Origin: Desulfobacteraceae bacterium | GTDB taxonomy: Bacteria > Desulfobacterota > Desulfobacteria > Desulfobacterales > Desulfolunaceae | Length of the DNA stretch: 55,813 nucleotides | Reading direction: 5' to 3' | Assembly (NCBI GenBank): GCA_013619155.1 | Contig: JABXKT010000010.1 | Location: 1-55,813, forward strand | Part shown: positions 37,155 to 46,360 of the stretch, piece by piece | Numbering within the stretch: the stretch's first letter is position 1 | Layout of the letters: every line of letters begins with the position of its first letter | Position numbers and translations under genes: made by a program | Notes under the pieces: generated by a model | Told to the model about the DNA's origin: nothing | The model's input: only the letters and a program-made list of their open reading frames with translations | Database searches by the model: none

Positions 37155-38072
37155 ATGCCATGGCTCGAAATATGTGTAACGTATGATCCCCAAGGAAATC
37201 CTCTGGCGGATGAACTCCTGGCCGATGATTTTTCGGCCGTGGGCATCGCCTCTGTCTCGGTGACCCTTCCCGATGTGGAGCCTGTGGAGGGCTGGGATCC
37301 CGGGGGGTACAGCCAGGATACCGACTATTCGGTGACGGGATATGTTGCCGTGGATGGGGATGAATACGAGGTTCTTGAGGCGCTTAAGCGCCGATTGGTC
37401 ACCCTTCATGAGCGCTCGGGTATCACCACCACCATCACTACGTCTGATATTCCGGATACCGACTGGAATGAATCCTGGAAGGCCAATTTCAAACCGGTGC
37501 ACCTCACCGATACCTTCGTGGTCAAGCCCACCTGGGAGGCCTATACTCCAGCCTTAGGGGAGAAGGTGATCGCCATCGATCCCGGGATGGCCTTTGGCAC
37601 CGGTACCCACCCCACCACACGTCTCTGTGTGGAGATGATAGAAAAATATACGAAATCGGGAACATCAGTTCTGGATGTGGGCACCGGTTCGGGCATTCTT
37701 CTGGTGGCGGCATCCCTTTCGGGCGCCCAAGAGGGGCTCGGGGTCGATAACGATCCTGTGGCCGTGGATACGGCCCGGGATAACCTGGCCCTCAATAAGG
37801 TTTCGGACTCTTTTTCTGTGAGCTGTGCCGATTTGATCTCCCAGGCAGGCAAGGCCTATGATCTGGTCGTGGCCAATATTCTGGCCGAGGTGGTGGTGGC
37901 ACTGCTGGGGGATATTCACCGGGTGGTTCATGATGAGTCCCTCATTATTCTCTCGGGAATCTTGGTGGAGAGAGGGCCCATGGTGGAGGCTCGTCTTGCC
38001 GAGACGGGATTTGCCTTGGTGGAACAACAGATTGAAGATTCATGGCTTGTGATGGTGGCGAAGAAAAAATAG
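37155..38072 (+). CDS. prmA: Ribosomal protein L11 methyltransferase
   Basis: 305 residues, the normal PrmA length. The N-terminal L11-binding domain (about 1-105) leads through DTDWNESWKANFKPVHL to the methyltransferase core: AIDPGMAFGTGTHPTTRLC, SAM motif I VLDVGTGSGILLVAASL, motif II GVDNDPVAVDTARDN and VVANILAEVVVALL. It trimethylates L11 at several amino groups using SAM. The ATG at 37155 overlaps the AGGAGAT-bearing end of the radical SAM gene. A distinct PrmA-like paralogue lies at 30044. Confidence 0.95.
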   Translation: MPWLEICVTYDPQGNPLADELLADDFSAVGIASVSVTLPDVEPVEGWDPGGYSQDTDYSVTGYVAVDGDEYEVLEALKRRLVTLHERSGITTTITTSDIPDTDWNESWKANFKPVHLTDTFVVKPTWEAYTPALGEKVIAIDPGMAFGTGTHPTTRLCVEMIEKYTKSGTSVLDVGTGSGILLVAASLSGAQEGLGVDNDPVAVDTARDNLALNKVSDSFSVSCADLISQAGKAYDLVVANILAEVVVALLGDIHRVVHDESLIILSGILVERGPMVEARLAETGFALVEQQIEDSWLVMVAKKK

Positions 38073-38138
38073 GCGGCATCCCGTTTGTCTCTTTCCTTAC
38101 TCTTTATAAGGTATAGCCTTTATCTGCCAGAGTCGTGC

Positions 38139-38250
38139 CACTATTCAGATTAGCCTCCTTGCGTCCCTGCCGGGAGTATAAGGCATCCGTTGGCCTGATT
38201 TTACGGTGGCACACCGTACCGCCAGAGGATTTTTTTTGAGCTGAATAGTG
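38139..38250. repeat. Structured non-coding element bounded by a 10-bp inverted repeat
   Basis: CACTATTCAG (38139-38148) and CTGAATAGTG (38241-38250) enclose 92 bp that contain a further hairpin TACGGTG-GCA-CACCGTA (about 38203-38219) and possible CTCC/GGAG pairing. It lies in the 295-bp gap between prmA and the secreted TPR gene. It has the look of a multi-stem RNA or a very small inserted element; I do not recognise a known riboswitch class. Confidence 0.45.
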
Positions 38251-38367
38251 ACAGATCCGTTTTGTATTGACCACTTATCCACTATCTAACCCCCTCGTTT
38301 CTGGCGCCTTTCGTGTTGAAGGCCGCCATGAAAGGGGCTGAACGTCTATGAGAGAGGGAGATGTTCC

Positions 38368-38898
38368 ATGTATGGCTCTGGTTTTCCTTGTGTAAAAAGA
38401 GTCGGGGTATGGATTGCCCTGCTTGTGATGGGGGCAACGCCACTTTATGCCGGCCCTCTCTTCGATGAGGGCCGGTACCTGTGTGGAGACGGTCAGTACA
38501 AGAGGGCGGTGAAGGTGTTAAAGCGATCCCTTGAAAGGGAGGGGGAGAGCGATGAGTCGGCGACCCTTCTTCTGAGTGATTGCTATATGAAGGTGAAGAA
38601 GAGGTATCGGGCCGTTTCGGTATTAAAAGGCGGCGTGAGCCGTCATCCCCAGAGTTGGCCTCTCTATTTTCGTTTGGGAGCCCTTCAGGAGGAGGACGGT
38701 GATCTCTTTGGGGCCCTCGACTCTTTTATTGAGGCCTCCCAGTTGAGACCCGATGATCCCACCACGACCTTTCGGCTGGGGATGGCCTATGATGGAACGG
38801 CTCAGATTGAGAAGGCCCTTGAGAGATATCGGACATTGTATCGGGCGGGTTCTCCTTTGGCCCCCACGCTTTTGAACGCCATCCAGGGGATGAATTGA
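38368..38898 (+). CDS. Exported tetratricopeptide-repeat protein
   Basis: 176 residues. A signal peptide (about 1-28; hydrophobic VWIALLVMGATPLYA) is followed by about four TPR-like units (DEGRYLCGDGQYKRAVKVL, YFRLGALQEEDGDLFGAL, TFRLGMAYDGTAQIEKAL). It is probably a periplasmic protein-interaction module. The ATG at 38368 has GGGAGA upstream. It is 71 bp before asd, possibly in the same transcript but without an obvious functional link. Confidence 0.85.
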   Translation: MYGSGFPCVKRVGVWIALLVMGATPLYAGPLFDEGRYLCGDGQYKRAVKVLKRSLEREGESDESATLLLSDCYMKVKKRYRAVSVLKGGVSRHPQSWPLYFRLGALQEEDGDLFGALDSFIEASQLRPDDPTTTFRLGMAYDGTAQIEKALERYRTLYRAGSPLAPTLLNAIQGMN

Positions 38899-38969
38899 CG
38901 AAGGTGACAGTGTGGTAATTGCATTGATATTTTTTATAGCACGTTGAAAAAAAGAGGAGCATAAGGACC

Positions 38970-40079
38970 ATGGTGAAGGTAGGTATTGTCGGTTGGAGAG
39001 GGATGGTGGGTTCGGTTCTCATGGAGAGAATGCGGGCCGAGGATGATTTTGCTGGTATTGACCCCATTTTTTTTACCACCAGCCAGGTCGGTCAAGCGGG
39101 ACCGATGATCGGAAAAGAGATTCCGGTGCTGCAGGATGGCTTTGATATTGAGACCCTGAAAGGGATGGAGATCATCTTGACCTCCCAGGGGAGTGATTAC
39201 ACCAAGAAAGTGCATCCTCAACTTCGTGAGGCAGGATGGAATGGGGTCTGGATCGATGCCGCCTCGGCCCTTCGTATGTCTGATAAGAGCATCATTGTCT
39301 TGGATCCCGTGAATCGTACGGTGATTGATAAGGGGTTTGATGCCGGTGTGCGTGATTTTATCGGTGGCAATTGTACGGTGAGTCTGATGCTCATGGCCTT
39401 AGGCGGGCTCTTTGATGCGGGGCAGGTGGAGTGGATTACCTCCATGACCTACCAGGCAGCCTCCGGTGCCGGTGCCAAGAATATGAAAGAGCTGGTCTCT
39501 CAGATGGGAGCCATCAGCGATGCGGCCCAGCCGATTTTGGACGGCCCCGTGGCGGCTGTGGATGCCGCGGTGGTGGATGCGATGCGTGGGGACTCTTTTC
39601 CTTCCGATAACTTCGGGGCCGCCCTGGCGGGCAGTCTCATTCCCTGGATCGATACTCCCATGGAAAACGGGCAGACCCGTGAAGAGTGGAAGGGGGTTGC
39701 CGAGACCAATAAGATTTTGGAAAACGAGATCCCTATTCCCATTGATGGAACCTGTGTACGCATCGGCACTATGCGCTGCCACAGCCAGGCCATCACCGTA
39801 AAACTCAAAGAGGATCTTGCCATCGATGAGGTGGAGCGTCTTATCGGATCCGCCAACGAGTGGGTGACGGTGGTTCCCAATACCAAGGAGGAGACCCTGA
39901 AAGGGCTCACCCCCACGGCGGTAACCGGCACCTTGTCCGTGCCTGTGGGACGTATTCGAAAGATGAATATGGGGCCCGGATATATCTCTCTTTTCACCGT
40001 GGGGGACCAGCTCCTCTGGGGGGCTGCCGAGCCTGTGCGCCGTATGTTGAAGATTGCCGTAGAGAAACTCTCCGCCTAA
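38970..40079 (+). CDS. asd: Aspartate-semialdehyde dehydrogenase (Gram-negative type)
   Basis: 369 residues, close to E. coli Asd (367). NADP-binding GWRGMVGSVL at 8-17, catalytic Cys in GGNCTVSLM (near 135), and the substrate motif CVRIGTMRCHSQAITVKL, with the catalytic His in CHS. It makes aspartate semialdehyde for lysine, threonine and methionine; DapA (5926) uses its product. The ATG has AAGGA upstream. A terminator follows about 50 bp after the stop. Confidence 0.96.
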   Translation: MVKVGIVGWRGMVGSVLMERMRAEDDFAGIDPIFFTTSQVGQAGPMIGKEIPVLQDGFDIETLKGMEIILTSQGSDYTKKVHPQLREAGWNGVWIDAASALRMSDKSIIVLDPVNRTVIDKGFDAGVRDFIGGNCTVSLMLMALGGLFDAGQVEWITSMTYQAASGAGAKNMKELVSQMGAISDAAQPILDGPVAAVDAAVVDAMRGDSFPSDNFGAALAGSLIPWIDTPMENGQTREEWKGVAETNKILENEIPIPIDGTCVRIGTMRCHSQAITVKLKEDLAIDEVERLIGSANEWVTVVPNTKEETLKGLTPTAVTGTLSVPVGRIRKMNMGPGYISLFTVGDQLLWGAAEPVRRMLKIAVEKLSA

Positions 40080-40127
40080 GTATAGTGAGCGGGTGAGGGG
40101 CTATTTTAGCTGTCATAAGATATGAAA

Positions 40128-40163
40128 AACTGGGGTGCACTCTGCGTGTTCCCCGGTTTTTTT
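40128..40163 (+). terminator. Terminator of asd
   Basis: AACTGGGG (40128-40135) pairs with CCCCGGTT (40151-40158), one G-T pair, followed by a T-run to 40163. Confidence 0.8.
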
Positions 40164-40967
40164 AAAAAAGAGCTCACCCCTCTTCCACGGCCCCTTCGCT
40201 CTCTCCTTGGGCTGTGGACCCCACTTTTTTTTATGGGGTCACTTTTTTTAAGGGTGGGATCTGTGGTGAGAGTCCCTTTTTTTGTATCGGAGAGGTTTTC
40301 ATAAATGTGACTGTATGGGGAATATTTGGTTTTCTGATATTTCTGATATCAGAAGATATCGTCATTTTAACTGATACAAATACGTTTTTTTCAGGTTCTC
40401 TATAAAAAAAAGCGAAGATCCCTCAATTTCAACGTTCGCCGTTGTCGCCGATGGCTCATGATGGTCGATGATAAATGTTCCCAATGCCTCGTTTGATGTC
40501 TGATATATCAGTCTAATAAACTAAAATTATTGATTTTCCTGCCTGAGTTCGGTAATAATACCGTTTTACCACCCACTATGGATGGTTTCGTATGTGCACC
40601 GAAATGAGGGTGCTTGCGAAACCGATACCCGGTTTACCCCATACATTTACGTGACGGTGCCCCTTTTACCTTGTTTTTGGTGGGCCCGCCTCACCAACGG
40701 AAGTGGTAGCTCCAGCCCTTTTACCGTGGTTTTTCTGGTCTGATTATTATTTTGACGCGGTGTGTATCATGGACGATGGATGGGGGGGATTTTTGCGCCG
40801 TCTTCTTAATGAAACGTTGGTCATGGACGGGGTGATTCGCAAACTCAGAAGGGGTGGTGAGGGTAAACACTCAGATTCTTTCACACATGTTATTTTATAA
40901 AAAGTGGTGTGTGGGGGTCTGTTCCCATGTGGGATATAGATTCGCACCCGTGTAAGGAGAAGCAAAG
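40164..40967. other. About 800-bp gene-free region with two related palindromes
   Basis: No credible gene: the short frames here lack start signals and coding character. Two perfect palindromes share the half-site CTGATAT: TTCTGATATCAGAA at 40341-40354 (preceded by another TTTCTGATAT at 40331-40340) and CTGATATATCAG at 40500-40511. They may be operators for the glutamate synthase genes that begin at 40968. The 450 bp nearest that operon show no other structure. Confidence 0.45.
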
Positions 40968-42098
40968 ATGTGTCGTTTGTTTGCAATTACCAGCGAAGAT
41001 CCCGTCTCACCCATGGTGGCCCTCGAGGCTCTGGATGTGATGCGGGAAGGTCATGATGGGTCCGGGGTGGGACTTTTCTTAAGAGATCTTGGGGGACCCT
41101 TTGAGTCCATGAAAGATGCCCCGATCCTTTCAGGTATCTTCACCGAGGCAGGGCTTCGTCGTCTTGACGTGAAGATGATGGAGAAGGGATTTATTACCAA
41201 GTACAAGATCTCTTTTAAACTCGATAAAACCCCACCTTCCGGTGTGCCAAAACGGGACGTCTATCTGATTCGTGCCTACGAATATCCCGATGATTGGGAG
41301 GAGTGGAGCTGGGAGAGAAAGCAGACGGAACTCACCACGATCCGTTTGGAGCTCCGTGCCATGGGAGAGGAGAAGAAGGATATGATCGTCTTCTCCTTCT
41401 GGCCCGATGTGATCATGATCAAGGAGATCGGCGATCCCCTTACCGTAGGGCGTTATCTGAAATTGGGTGCCAACGATATTCAGGCTCGTATTGTCATGGC
41501 CCAGGGGCGTCAGAACACCAACTACGCCATCAACCTCTACGCCTGTCATCCCTTTTTTGTCCAGGGCTTCTCCACCATGACCAATGGAGAGAACACCGCC
41601 TTTATACCGATTCGGGAGTTCTTGCAGAAGAGAGGGTTTGAGGGGTACATGGGCTTTAACTCCGACTCCGAGGTATTTACCCATATTTTGCACTATATGC
41701 AAAAGGAGTTGGGTTTGGGGATGGAGTTTTATAAACATATCATCACCCCCTTGGCAGGCGACGCCCTCGCCTCCCATGCCAACGCGGACCTGTTGACCCT
41801 TCTGAAGCAATCGTGCCGGCGGCTGATCATCGATGGACCCAACTGTGTCATCGGCAGCCTGCCGGACCATAGCCTCTTTATGGTTCAGGATAGAAAGAAA
41901 CTGCGCCCCGGTGTGATTGGTGGGCGTCCTGGAATATTTGCTTACTCTTCGGAGATTTGTGGACTCGACGCCGCCATTCCCGACCGTGACAAATCCAAAG
42001 ATTTTCAACCCATGTATCTCGACACGGCCATTGTGGGTCCCGATCGTCAGGAGGTTCAGATATGTCGGCAGACGGAAAGATTACACCTTCCTCATTAA
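40968..42098 (+). CDS. Glutamate synthase amidotransferase subunit (class II glutaminase, GltB domain 1/GlxB-like)
   Basis: 376 residues. The N-terminal nucleophile Cys2 (MCRLFAIT) and the Ntn-glutaminase pattern EGHDGSGVGLFLRD, RQNTNYAINLYACHPF and GFNSDSEVFTHIL show a class II amidotransferase that releases ammonia from glutamine for the FMN-domain partner. It is the first gene of a three-gene split glutamate synthase. Its last 37 bases overlap the next gene. Start ATG at 40968 after AAGGAGAAGCAAAG. Confidence 0.9.
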   Translation: MCRLFAITSEDPVSPMVALEALDVMREGHDGSGVGLFLRDLGGPFESMKDAPILSGIFTEAGLRRLDVKMMEKGFITKYKISFKLDKTPPSGVPKRDVYLIRAYEYPDDWEEWSWERKQTELTTIRLELRAMGEEKKDMIVFSFWPDVIMIKEIGDPLTVGRYLKLGANDIQARIVMAQGRQNTNYAINLYACHPFFVQGFSTMTNGENTAFIPIREFLQKRGFEGYMGFNSDSEVFTHILHYMQKELGLGMEFYKHIITPLAGDALASHANADLLTLLKQSCRRLIIDGPNCVIGSLPDHSLFMVQDRKKLRPGVIGGRPGIFAYSSEICGLDAAIPDRDKSKDFQPMYLDTAIVGPDRQEVQICRQTERLHLPH

Positions 42099-43699
42099 GC
42101 ATCAAAGATTTGCACTGGCAGATCGATTGGAATAAAGATACCTGTACCTTATGTGGGCAGTGTACCGCCGTTTGTCCGGTGAAGGCCATCGAACTGGGTG
42201 TCTTTCGTAAGCGCCATGTGGAGACTCCCATGGGACTCTCCGGCAAGGTGACCAACCGGTTCTCCATTTTTTATGGTATCCGGCAGAAGAGCGAGCCCAA
42301 GCATGCATGCATCGGGTGCGCCATGTGTTCCCAGGTCTGCCCCAACGATGCCATTATCCCTCGTCGAAGCGACGAGGCGGATAAGCAGCGCTACCATATG
42401 GATCAGGGTGGTCAGCCCATGAAGCGGGGCGGGCGGCGTAAGGCGGAGGGACCGGGGATACTGGATCGTATTAAGTTTACCCGTATCTCCATGCTCACCG
42501 ACCCCGCCTTAGATGCCGGGCGTCACGAATTTGAGATCAAGACCCTTCTGGGTCGCGTTCTTCCCCCCAAAGAGCAGATTCAGCGCCACCTGAAAGGGGA
42601 GTGGGCGCCCCCCGTGCGGGAGATCTATCCCCTGGTCATCGGGGGCATGAGTTTTGGTGCCCTCTCCCCCACCATGTGGGAGGGGCTCCAGATGGGGGTG
42701 ACCTATCTGAACGAAGAGATGGGCATGCCCGTGCGTATCTGTACCGGTGAGGGGGGGTGTCCTCCCCGCCTCCTGCGCTCTGAATTTTTAAAATACACCA
42801 TTCTTCAGGTGGCCTCGGGCTATTTTGGCTGGGATGAGATCATCCATGCGATTCCTGAGATGAAGGTGGATCCCTGTGCCATCGAGATCAAGTATGGCCA
42901 GGGAGCCAAGCCCGGGGATGGCGGGCTTCTCATGTGGCACAAGGTGAACAAGCTCATCGCGGCCATACGTGGGGTCCCCACGGGGGTGAGTCTGCCCAGT
43001 CCCCCCACCCACCAGACCCAGTACTCCATCGAGGAGTCTGTGGCCAAGATGATTCAGTCCATGTCCATGGCCTGGGGCTTTCGGGTGCCGGTCTATCCCA
43101 AGATATCCGCATCCTCCACCTCCCTTGCGGTGCTTAACAACCTCACCCGAAACCCCTATGCAGCCTGTCTGGCCATCGACGGAGAGGACGGGGGGACCGG
43201 GGCGGCCTATAACGTCTCCATGAACCATATGGGGCATCCCATCGCCTCGAGTTTAAGGGATTGCTATAAGACCCTGGTGGAGATCGGCATGGAGAACGAA
43301 CTGCCTCTAGCGGCAGGGGGCGGCATCGGTAAGAATGGGAACCTGGCGGCCAACGCGGCCTCTCTGATTATGCTGGGGGCCAGTATGGTGCAGACAGGAA
43401 AGTATGTGATGCAGGCGGCCGCCGGTTGTGTGGGCTCTGAATCCGACCGCTGCAATGTCTGTAACTTAGGTATCTGCCCCAAGGGGATCACCTCTCAGGA
43501 CCCTCGGCTCTACCGTCGTCTGGACCCCGAGCATGTGGCCCAGCGTGTGGTGGATATGTATGTCTCTTTTGATACCGAACTCAAAAAGATCATTGCACCC
43601 CTTGGCCGATCCACCTCCCTGCCCATCGGCATGTCCGATGCTCTGGGGATTGATGACCGCGATGCGGCAGAACGTCTCGATATCAAATACATGGTGTAA
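42062..43699 (+). CDS. Glutamate synthase FMN-domain subunit with two [4Fe-4S] motifs
   Basis: 545 residues. Two ferredoxin motifs lie at the N-terminus: C28/C31/C34/C38 (CTLCGQCTAVCP) and C83/C86/C89/C93 (CIGCAMCSQVCP). The FMN-binding TIM barrel follows (GGMSFGALSPTMWEG, GEGGCPPRLL, IEIKYGQGAKPGDGGLL, AIDGEDGGTGAA, LAAGGGIGKNGNLA), with the cluster-binding CNVCNLGICPKG. It reduces 2-iminoglutarate to glutamate using ammonia channelled from the upstream subunit. AGGAGG precedes the ATG, which lies inside the previous gene. Archaeal and anaerobe-type architecture. Confidence 0.92.
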   Translation: MSADGKITPSSLSIKDLHWQIDWNKDTCTLCGQCTAVCPVKAIELGVFRKRHVETPMGLSGKVTNRFSIFYGIRQKSEPKHACIGCAMCSQVCPNDAIIPRRSDEADKQRYHMDQGGQPMKRGGRRKAEGPGILDRIKFTRISMLTDPALDAGRHEFEIKTLLGRVLPPKEQIQRHLKGEWAPPVREIYPLVIGGMSFGALSPTMWEGLQMGVTYLNEEMGMPVRICTGEGGCPPRLLRSEFLKYTILQVASGYFGWDEIIHAIPEMKVDPCAIEIKYGQGAKPGDGGLLMWHKVNKLIAAIRGVPTGVSLPSPPTHQTQYSIEESVAKMIQSMSMAWGFRVPVYPKISASSTSLAVLNNLTRNPYAACLAIDGEDGGTGAAYNVSMNHMGHPIASSLRDCYKTLVEIGMENELPLAAGGGIGKNGNLAANAASLIMLGASMVQTGKYVMQAAAGCVGSESDRCNVCNLGICPKGITSQDPRLYRRLDPEHVAQRVVDMYVSFDTELKKIIAPLGRSTSLPIGMSDALGIDDRDAAERLDIKYMV

Positions 43700-43704
43700 C
43701 AAAC

Positions 43705-46047
43705 ATGACGAGCAAGATGAAAATAACCATCCATGGAAAGGAAGAGGGGACCCGTATCAGTTCACGCCTTCTGGAGGCGAAGATTCAGAAGGCGGTGACC
43801 ACAGGGTACCGACACATAGATGTGGTGGCCTTGGGCCAGCACGGCATTGCCGGTCGTCTTCATGAAGCCGGCGATGATCCGGTCTATGTGAAGATCACCG
43901 GGTCCTGCGGGCAGCGTACCGGATCCATGGGCTTTCCCAATACGACCATCGAGATCATGGGGCCCGCCTCCGATGATATTGGCTGGCTCAATGCCGGCGC
44001 CGAGATTATTGTCCACGGCAACGCCTCCAACGGTGCCGCCAACGCCATGGCCCAGGGCCGGATTTCGGTGGCGGGCAACTTAGGCGCCCGGGGCATGACC
44101 ATGACTAAGGAGAACCCGCGGTTTGAACCGCCGGAGCTCTGGGTCCTGGGCTCCACAGGGGACTACTTCGGCGAATTTATGGCCGGAGGGACGGCCGTTG
44201 TCTGTGGCTGGCAGCCTCAAAATGAAGAGAACGTCCTGGGGTATCGCCCCCTTGTGGGGATGGTCGGAGGACGGGTATTCTTCAGGGGGCCCATCAAGGG
44301 GTACAGCCAGGGGGATGCCATCATGGTATCCATCTCCGATGACGAGTGGAGCTGGCTCTCTGAGAACCTGAAAGCCTTTTTAAAACGTGTGGGCAAAGAC
44401 GAGGCCTACACCAAGCTGGTCCGTCGTGATGACTGGCAGATGATTGTGGCCCGCACCCCCCAGGAGAAGATGCGGGTGAGTTCCCGCTCCATGGCCTCCT
44501 TTCATCGCGAGGTGTGGGACGCGGAGTTGGGAAAAGGGGGGCTCATCGGGGATCTCTCCGATCTGGATATGAGCCATATCCCCGTGATTACCACCGGGAA
44601 TATGCGGCGTTTTGTCCCCGTATGGGAGAACCAGAAGTACCTGCCTCCCTGTCAGGGTGCCTGTCCTTCGGGGATTCCTGTCCAGGATCGCTGGGCCCTG
44701 GTGAGAAATGGCCTGGTGGATGAGGCGGTGGAGCTGGCCCTAAATTACACCCCATTTCCGGCCACTGTGTGCGGGTATCTCTGTCCCAATCCCTGTATGG
44801 CGGCGTGCACCAAGCAGTCGGCCTTCATGCCCTCTATCGATATCAAGCAGCTGGGAAAGGCGAGTATTGCGGCGACGGCCCCTGCGGTTCCCGAGGTCTC
44901 CGGGAAAAAAGTGGCGGTCATCGGTGGCGGACCCGCCGGTATATCCGTGGCATGGCAACTGCGCATGGCGGGGCACGATCCCATTGTCTATGACACGGCC
45001 CCCACCTTAGGGGGGAAGATTGCCGCGGTGATTCCCGAGAGCCGGATTCCCAAAGAGGTCTTAGATGCCGAGCTTTCACGCATCGGAGAGGTCTTGCCCC
45101 ATATCCACCTGCAGCAGCCCTTAACGGCTATGGAGATGGAGCGCATGAAGGGGGATCACGACTTTATCGTGGTGGCCGCCGGGGCCCAGAGGCCTCGTAT
45201 GCTCAATATTCCTGGAAAAGAGAGGCTCCTGACGGGCAACGCCTTCCTGGCCGATGCCAAGGCAAATATGGCCAAGCCGGGTAAAAAAGTGGTGATCATC
45301 GGTGCGGGGAACTCAGCCTGCGATGCGGCCACCGAGGCGATGCGATGCGGGGCCGACGAGGTGACCCTCATCGATATTCAGGCGCCCGCCGCCTTCGGAG
45401 AGGAGCGTGAGGCCGCCGAAAAAGCGGGGGCTACATTTAAGTGGCCCTGTTTTACCCGGGAGATTACCGAAAAAGGCGTACTCCTGGAAGACGGAGAGCT
45501 CTTGGCCGCAGATACGGTGATTCTCTCCATCGGTGATGTGGCCGATGCCGATTTTCTTCCCCGAAGTGTGACCATCGCCCAAAATGGTTACGTATCGGTG
45601 GATGAGAACGGCCAGACCACCGACCCGTCGATTTTCGCCATCGGTGATATTACCGGTTTGGGGCTGATCACCGCCGCCATTGGTGCCGGGCGACGAGCCT
45701 CCGAGACCATTGATGCCATCAGTAAGGGCAAACGCCCCGCAGGCAGAGATTCTCGGGATGTGATCGACAAAGAGCGTATGACCCTGGCCTATTTTGATCC
45801 CCGGCTCACCGTCTTTGAAGATCTTGAGAAGTGTGGTAGTGAATGTTCGTCATGTGGGAGTTGCAGAGACTGTGGACTTTGTGCTACCTTGTGCCCCAAA
45901 GAGGCGATTGAAAGGAGCGAGACCGGTCAACCGGCCTCGCCTTTTGAGTATGTGGTGAGGGCGGATCGCTGCATTGGCTGCGGCTTTTGTGCTGATGCCT
46001 GCCCGTGTGGCGTGTGGACCCTCATTACCAACACCCCCATCGGGTAA
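43705..46047 (+). CDS. Fusion of GXGXG domain, GltD-like NAD(P)H oxidoreductase and C-terminal ferredoxin
   Basis: 780 residues. About 1-245: the glutamate synthase domain 3 beta-helix (GSCGQRTGSMGF, NASNGAANAMAQG, GTAVVCGWQ). About 300-400: the GltD N-terminal Fe-S region (CQGACPSGIP, CGYLCPNPCMAAC). Then FAD-binding VAVIGGGPAG (403-412), pyridine-nucleotide-binding VVIIGAGNSACDAA (529-542) and the FAD loop FAIGDITG. About 710-780: two ferredoxin motifs (CGLCATLCPKEA, CIGCGFCADACP). In E. coli these parts are on GltB and GltD; here both are on one chain. The start at 43705 lies 5 bp after the preceding stop. Confidence 0.9.
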   Translation: MTSKMKITIHGKEEGTRISSRLLEAKIQKAVTTGYRHIDVVALGQHGIAGRLHEAGDDPVYVKITGSCGQRTGSMGFPNTTIEIMGPASDDIGWLNAGAEIIVHGNASNGAANAMAQGRISVAGNLGARGMTMTKENPRFEPPELWVLGSTGDYFGEFMAGGTAVVCGWQPQNEENVLGYRPLVGMVGGRVFFRGPIKGYSQGDAIMVSISDDEWSWLSENLKAFLKRVGKDEAYTKLVRRDDWQMIVARTPQEKMRVSSRSMASFHREVWDAELGKGGLIGDLSDLDMSHIPVITTGNMRRFVPVWENQKYLPPCQGACPSGIPVQDRWALVRNGLVDEAVELALNYTPFPATVCGYLCPNPCMAACTKQSAFMPSIDIKQLGKASIAATAPAVPEVSGKKVAVIGGGPAGISVAWQLRMAGHDPIVYDTAPTLGGKIAAVIPESRIPKEVLDAELSRIGEVLPHIHLQQPLTAMEMERMKGDHDFIVVAAGAQRPRMLNIPGKERLLTGNAFLADAKANMAKPGKKVVIIGAGNSACDAATEAMRCGADEVTLIDIQAPAAFGEEREAAEKAGATFKWPCFTREITEKGVLLEDGELLAADTVILSIGDVADADFLPRSVTIAQNGYVSVDENGQTTDPSIFAIGDITGLGLITAAIGAGRRASETIDAISKGKRPAGRDSRDVIDKERMTLAYFDPRLTVFEDLEKCGSECSSCGSCRDCGLCATLCPKEAIERSETGQPASPFEYVVRADRCIGCGFCADACPCGVWTLITNTPIG

Positions 46048-46157
46048 CAGATATAAATGATGGGCCATGGCTCGATTCTTCGATGTGGGGTTCATTTTTT
46101 TGCGGCTCTTTTTTGTCTTTATGAGACACACCGCTGACAGTTTTCTATTGGTTAATG

Positions 46158-46197
46158 ACTATCCCGCTTTTTACGGCCGTGTAAGAAGCGGGATAGT
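46158..46197. other. 17-bp hairpin in the carA leader
   Basis: Arms 46158-46174 and 46181-46197 pair over 17 bp (one G-T) around the loop GGCCGT. No T-run follows, so it is not a normal intrinsic terminator. A second hairpin, GATGAATC-TTTC-GATTCATC, lies at 46249-46268. Together they occupy the 313-bp gap between the glutamate synthase operon and carA (46048-46360), which otherwise holds nothing I recognise. Confidence 0.7.
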
Positions 46198-46360
46198 TGC
46201 GCGCGGACTCTGAGACAGGGTATCCCCTCCTCAATACTCCGTAATAATGATGAATCTTTCGATTCATCTCACTATGATTCAAGCATTATGGATGGCCCTC
46301 CGGGGGATCACCCTAGGGTATCCTTGCCTGGGGCGTTTATCCAATAAGGAACCATCTTTC

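Noticed and set aside
40122..40900. Several 60-65 codon frames in the gap before glutamate synthase
   Set aside because: They include the asd terminator and AT-rich tracts, have no ribosome-binding sites and no coding bias.
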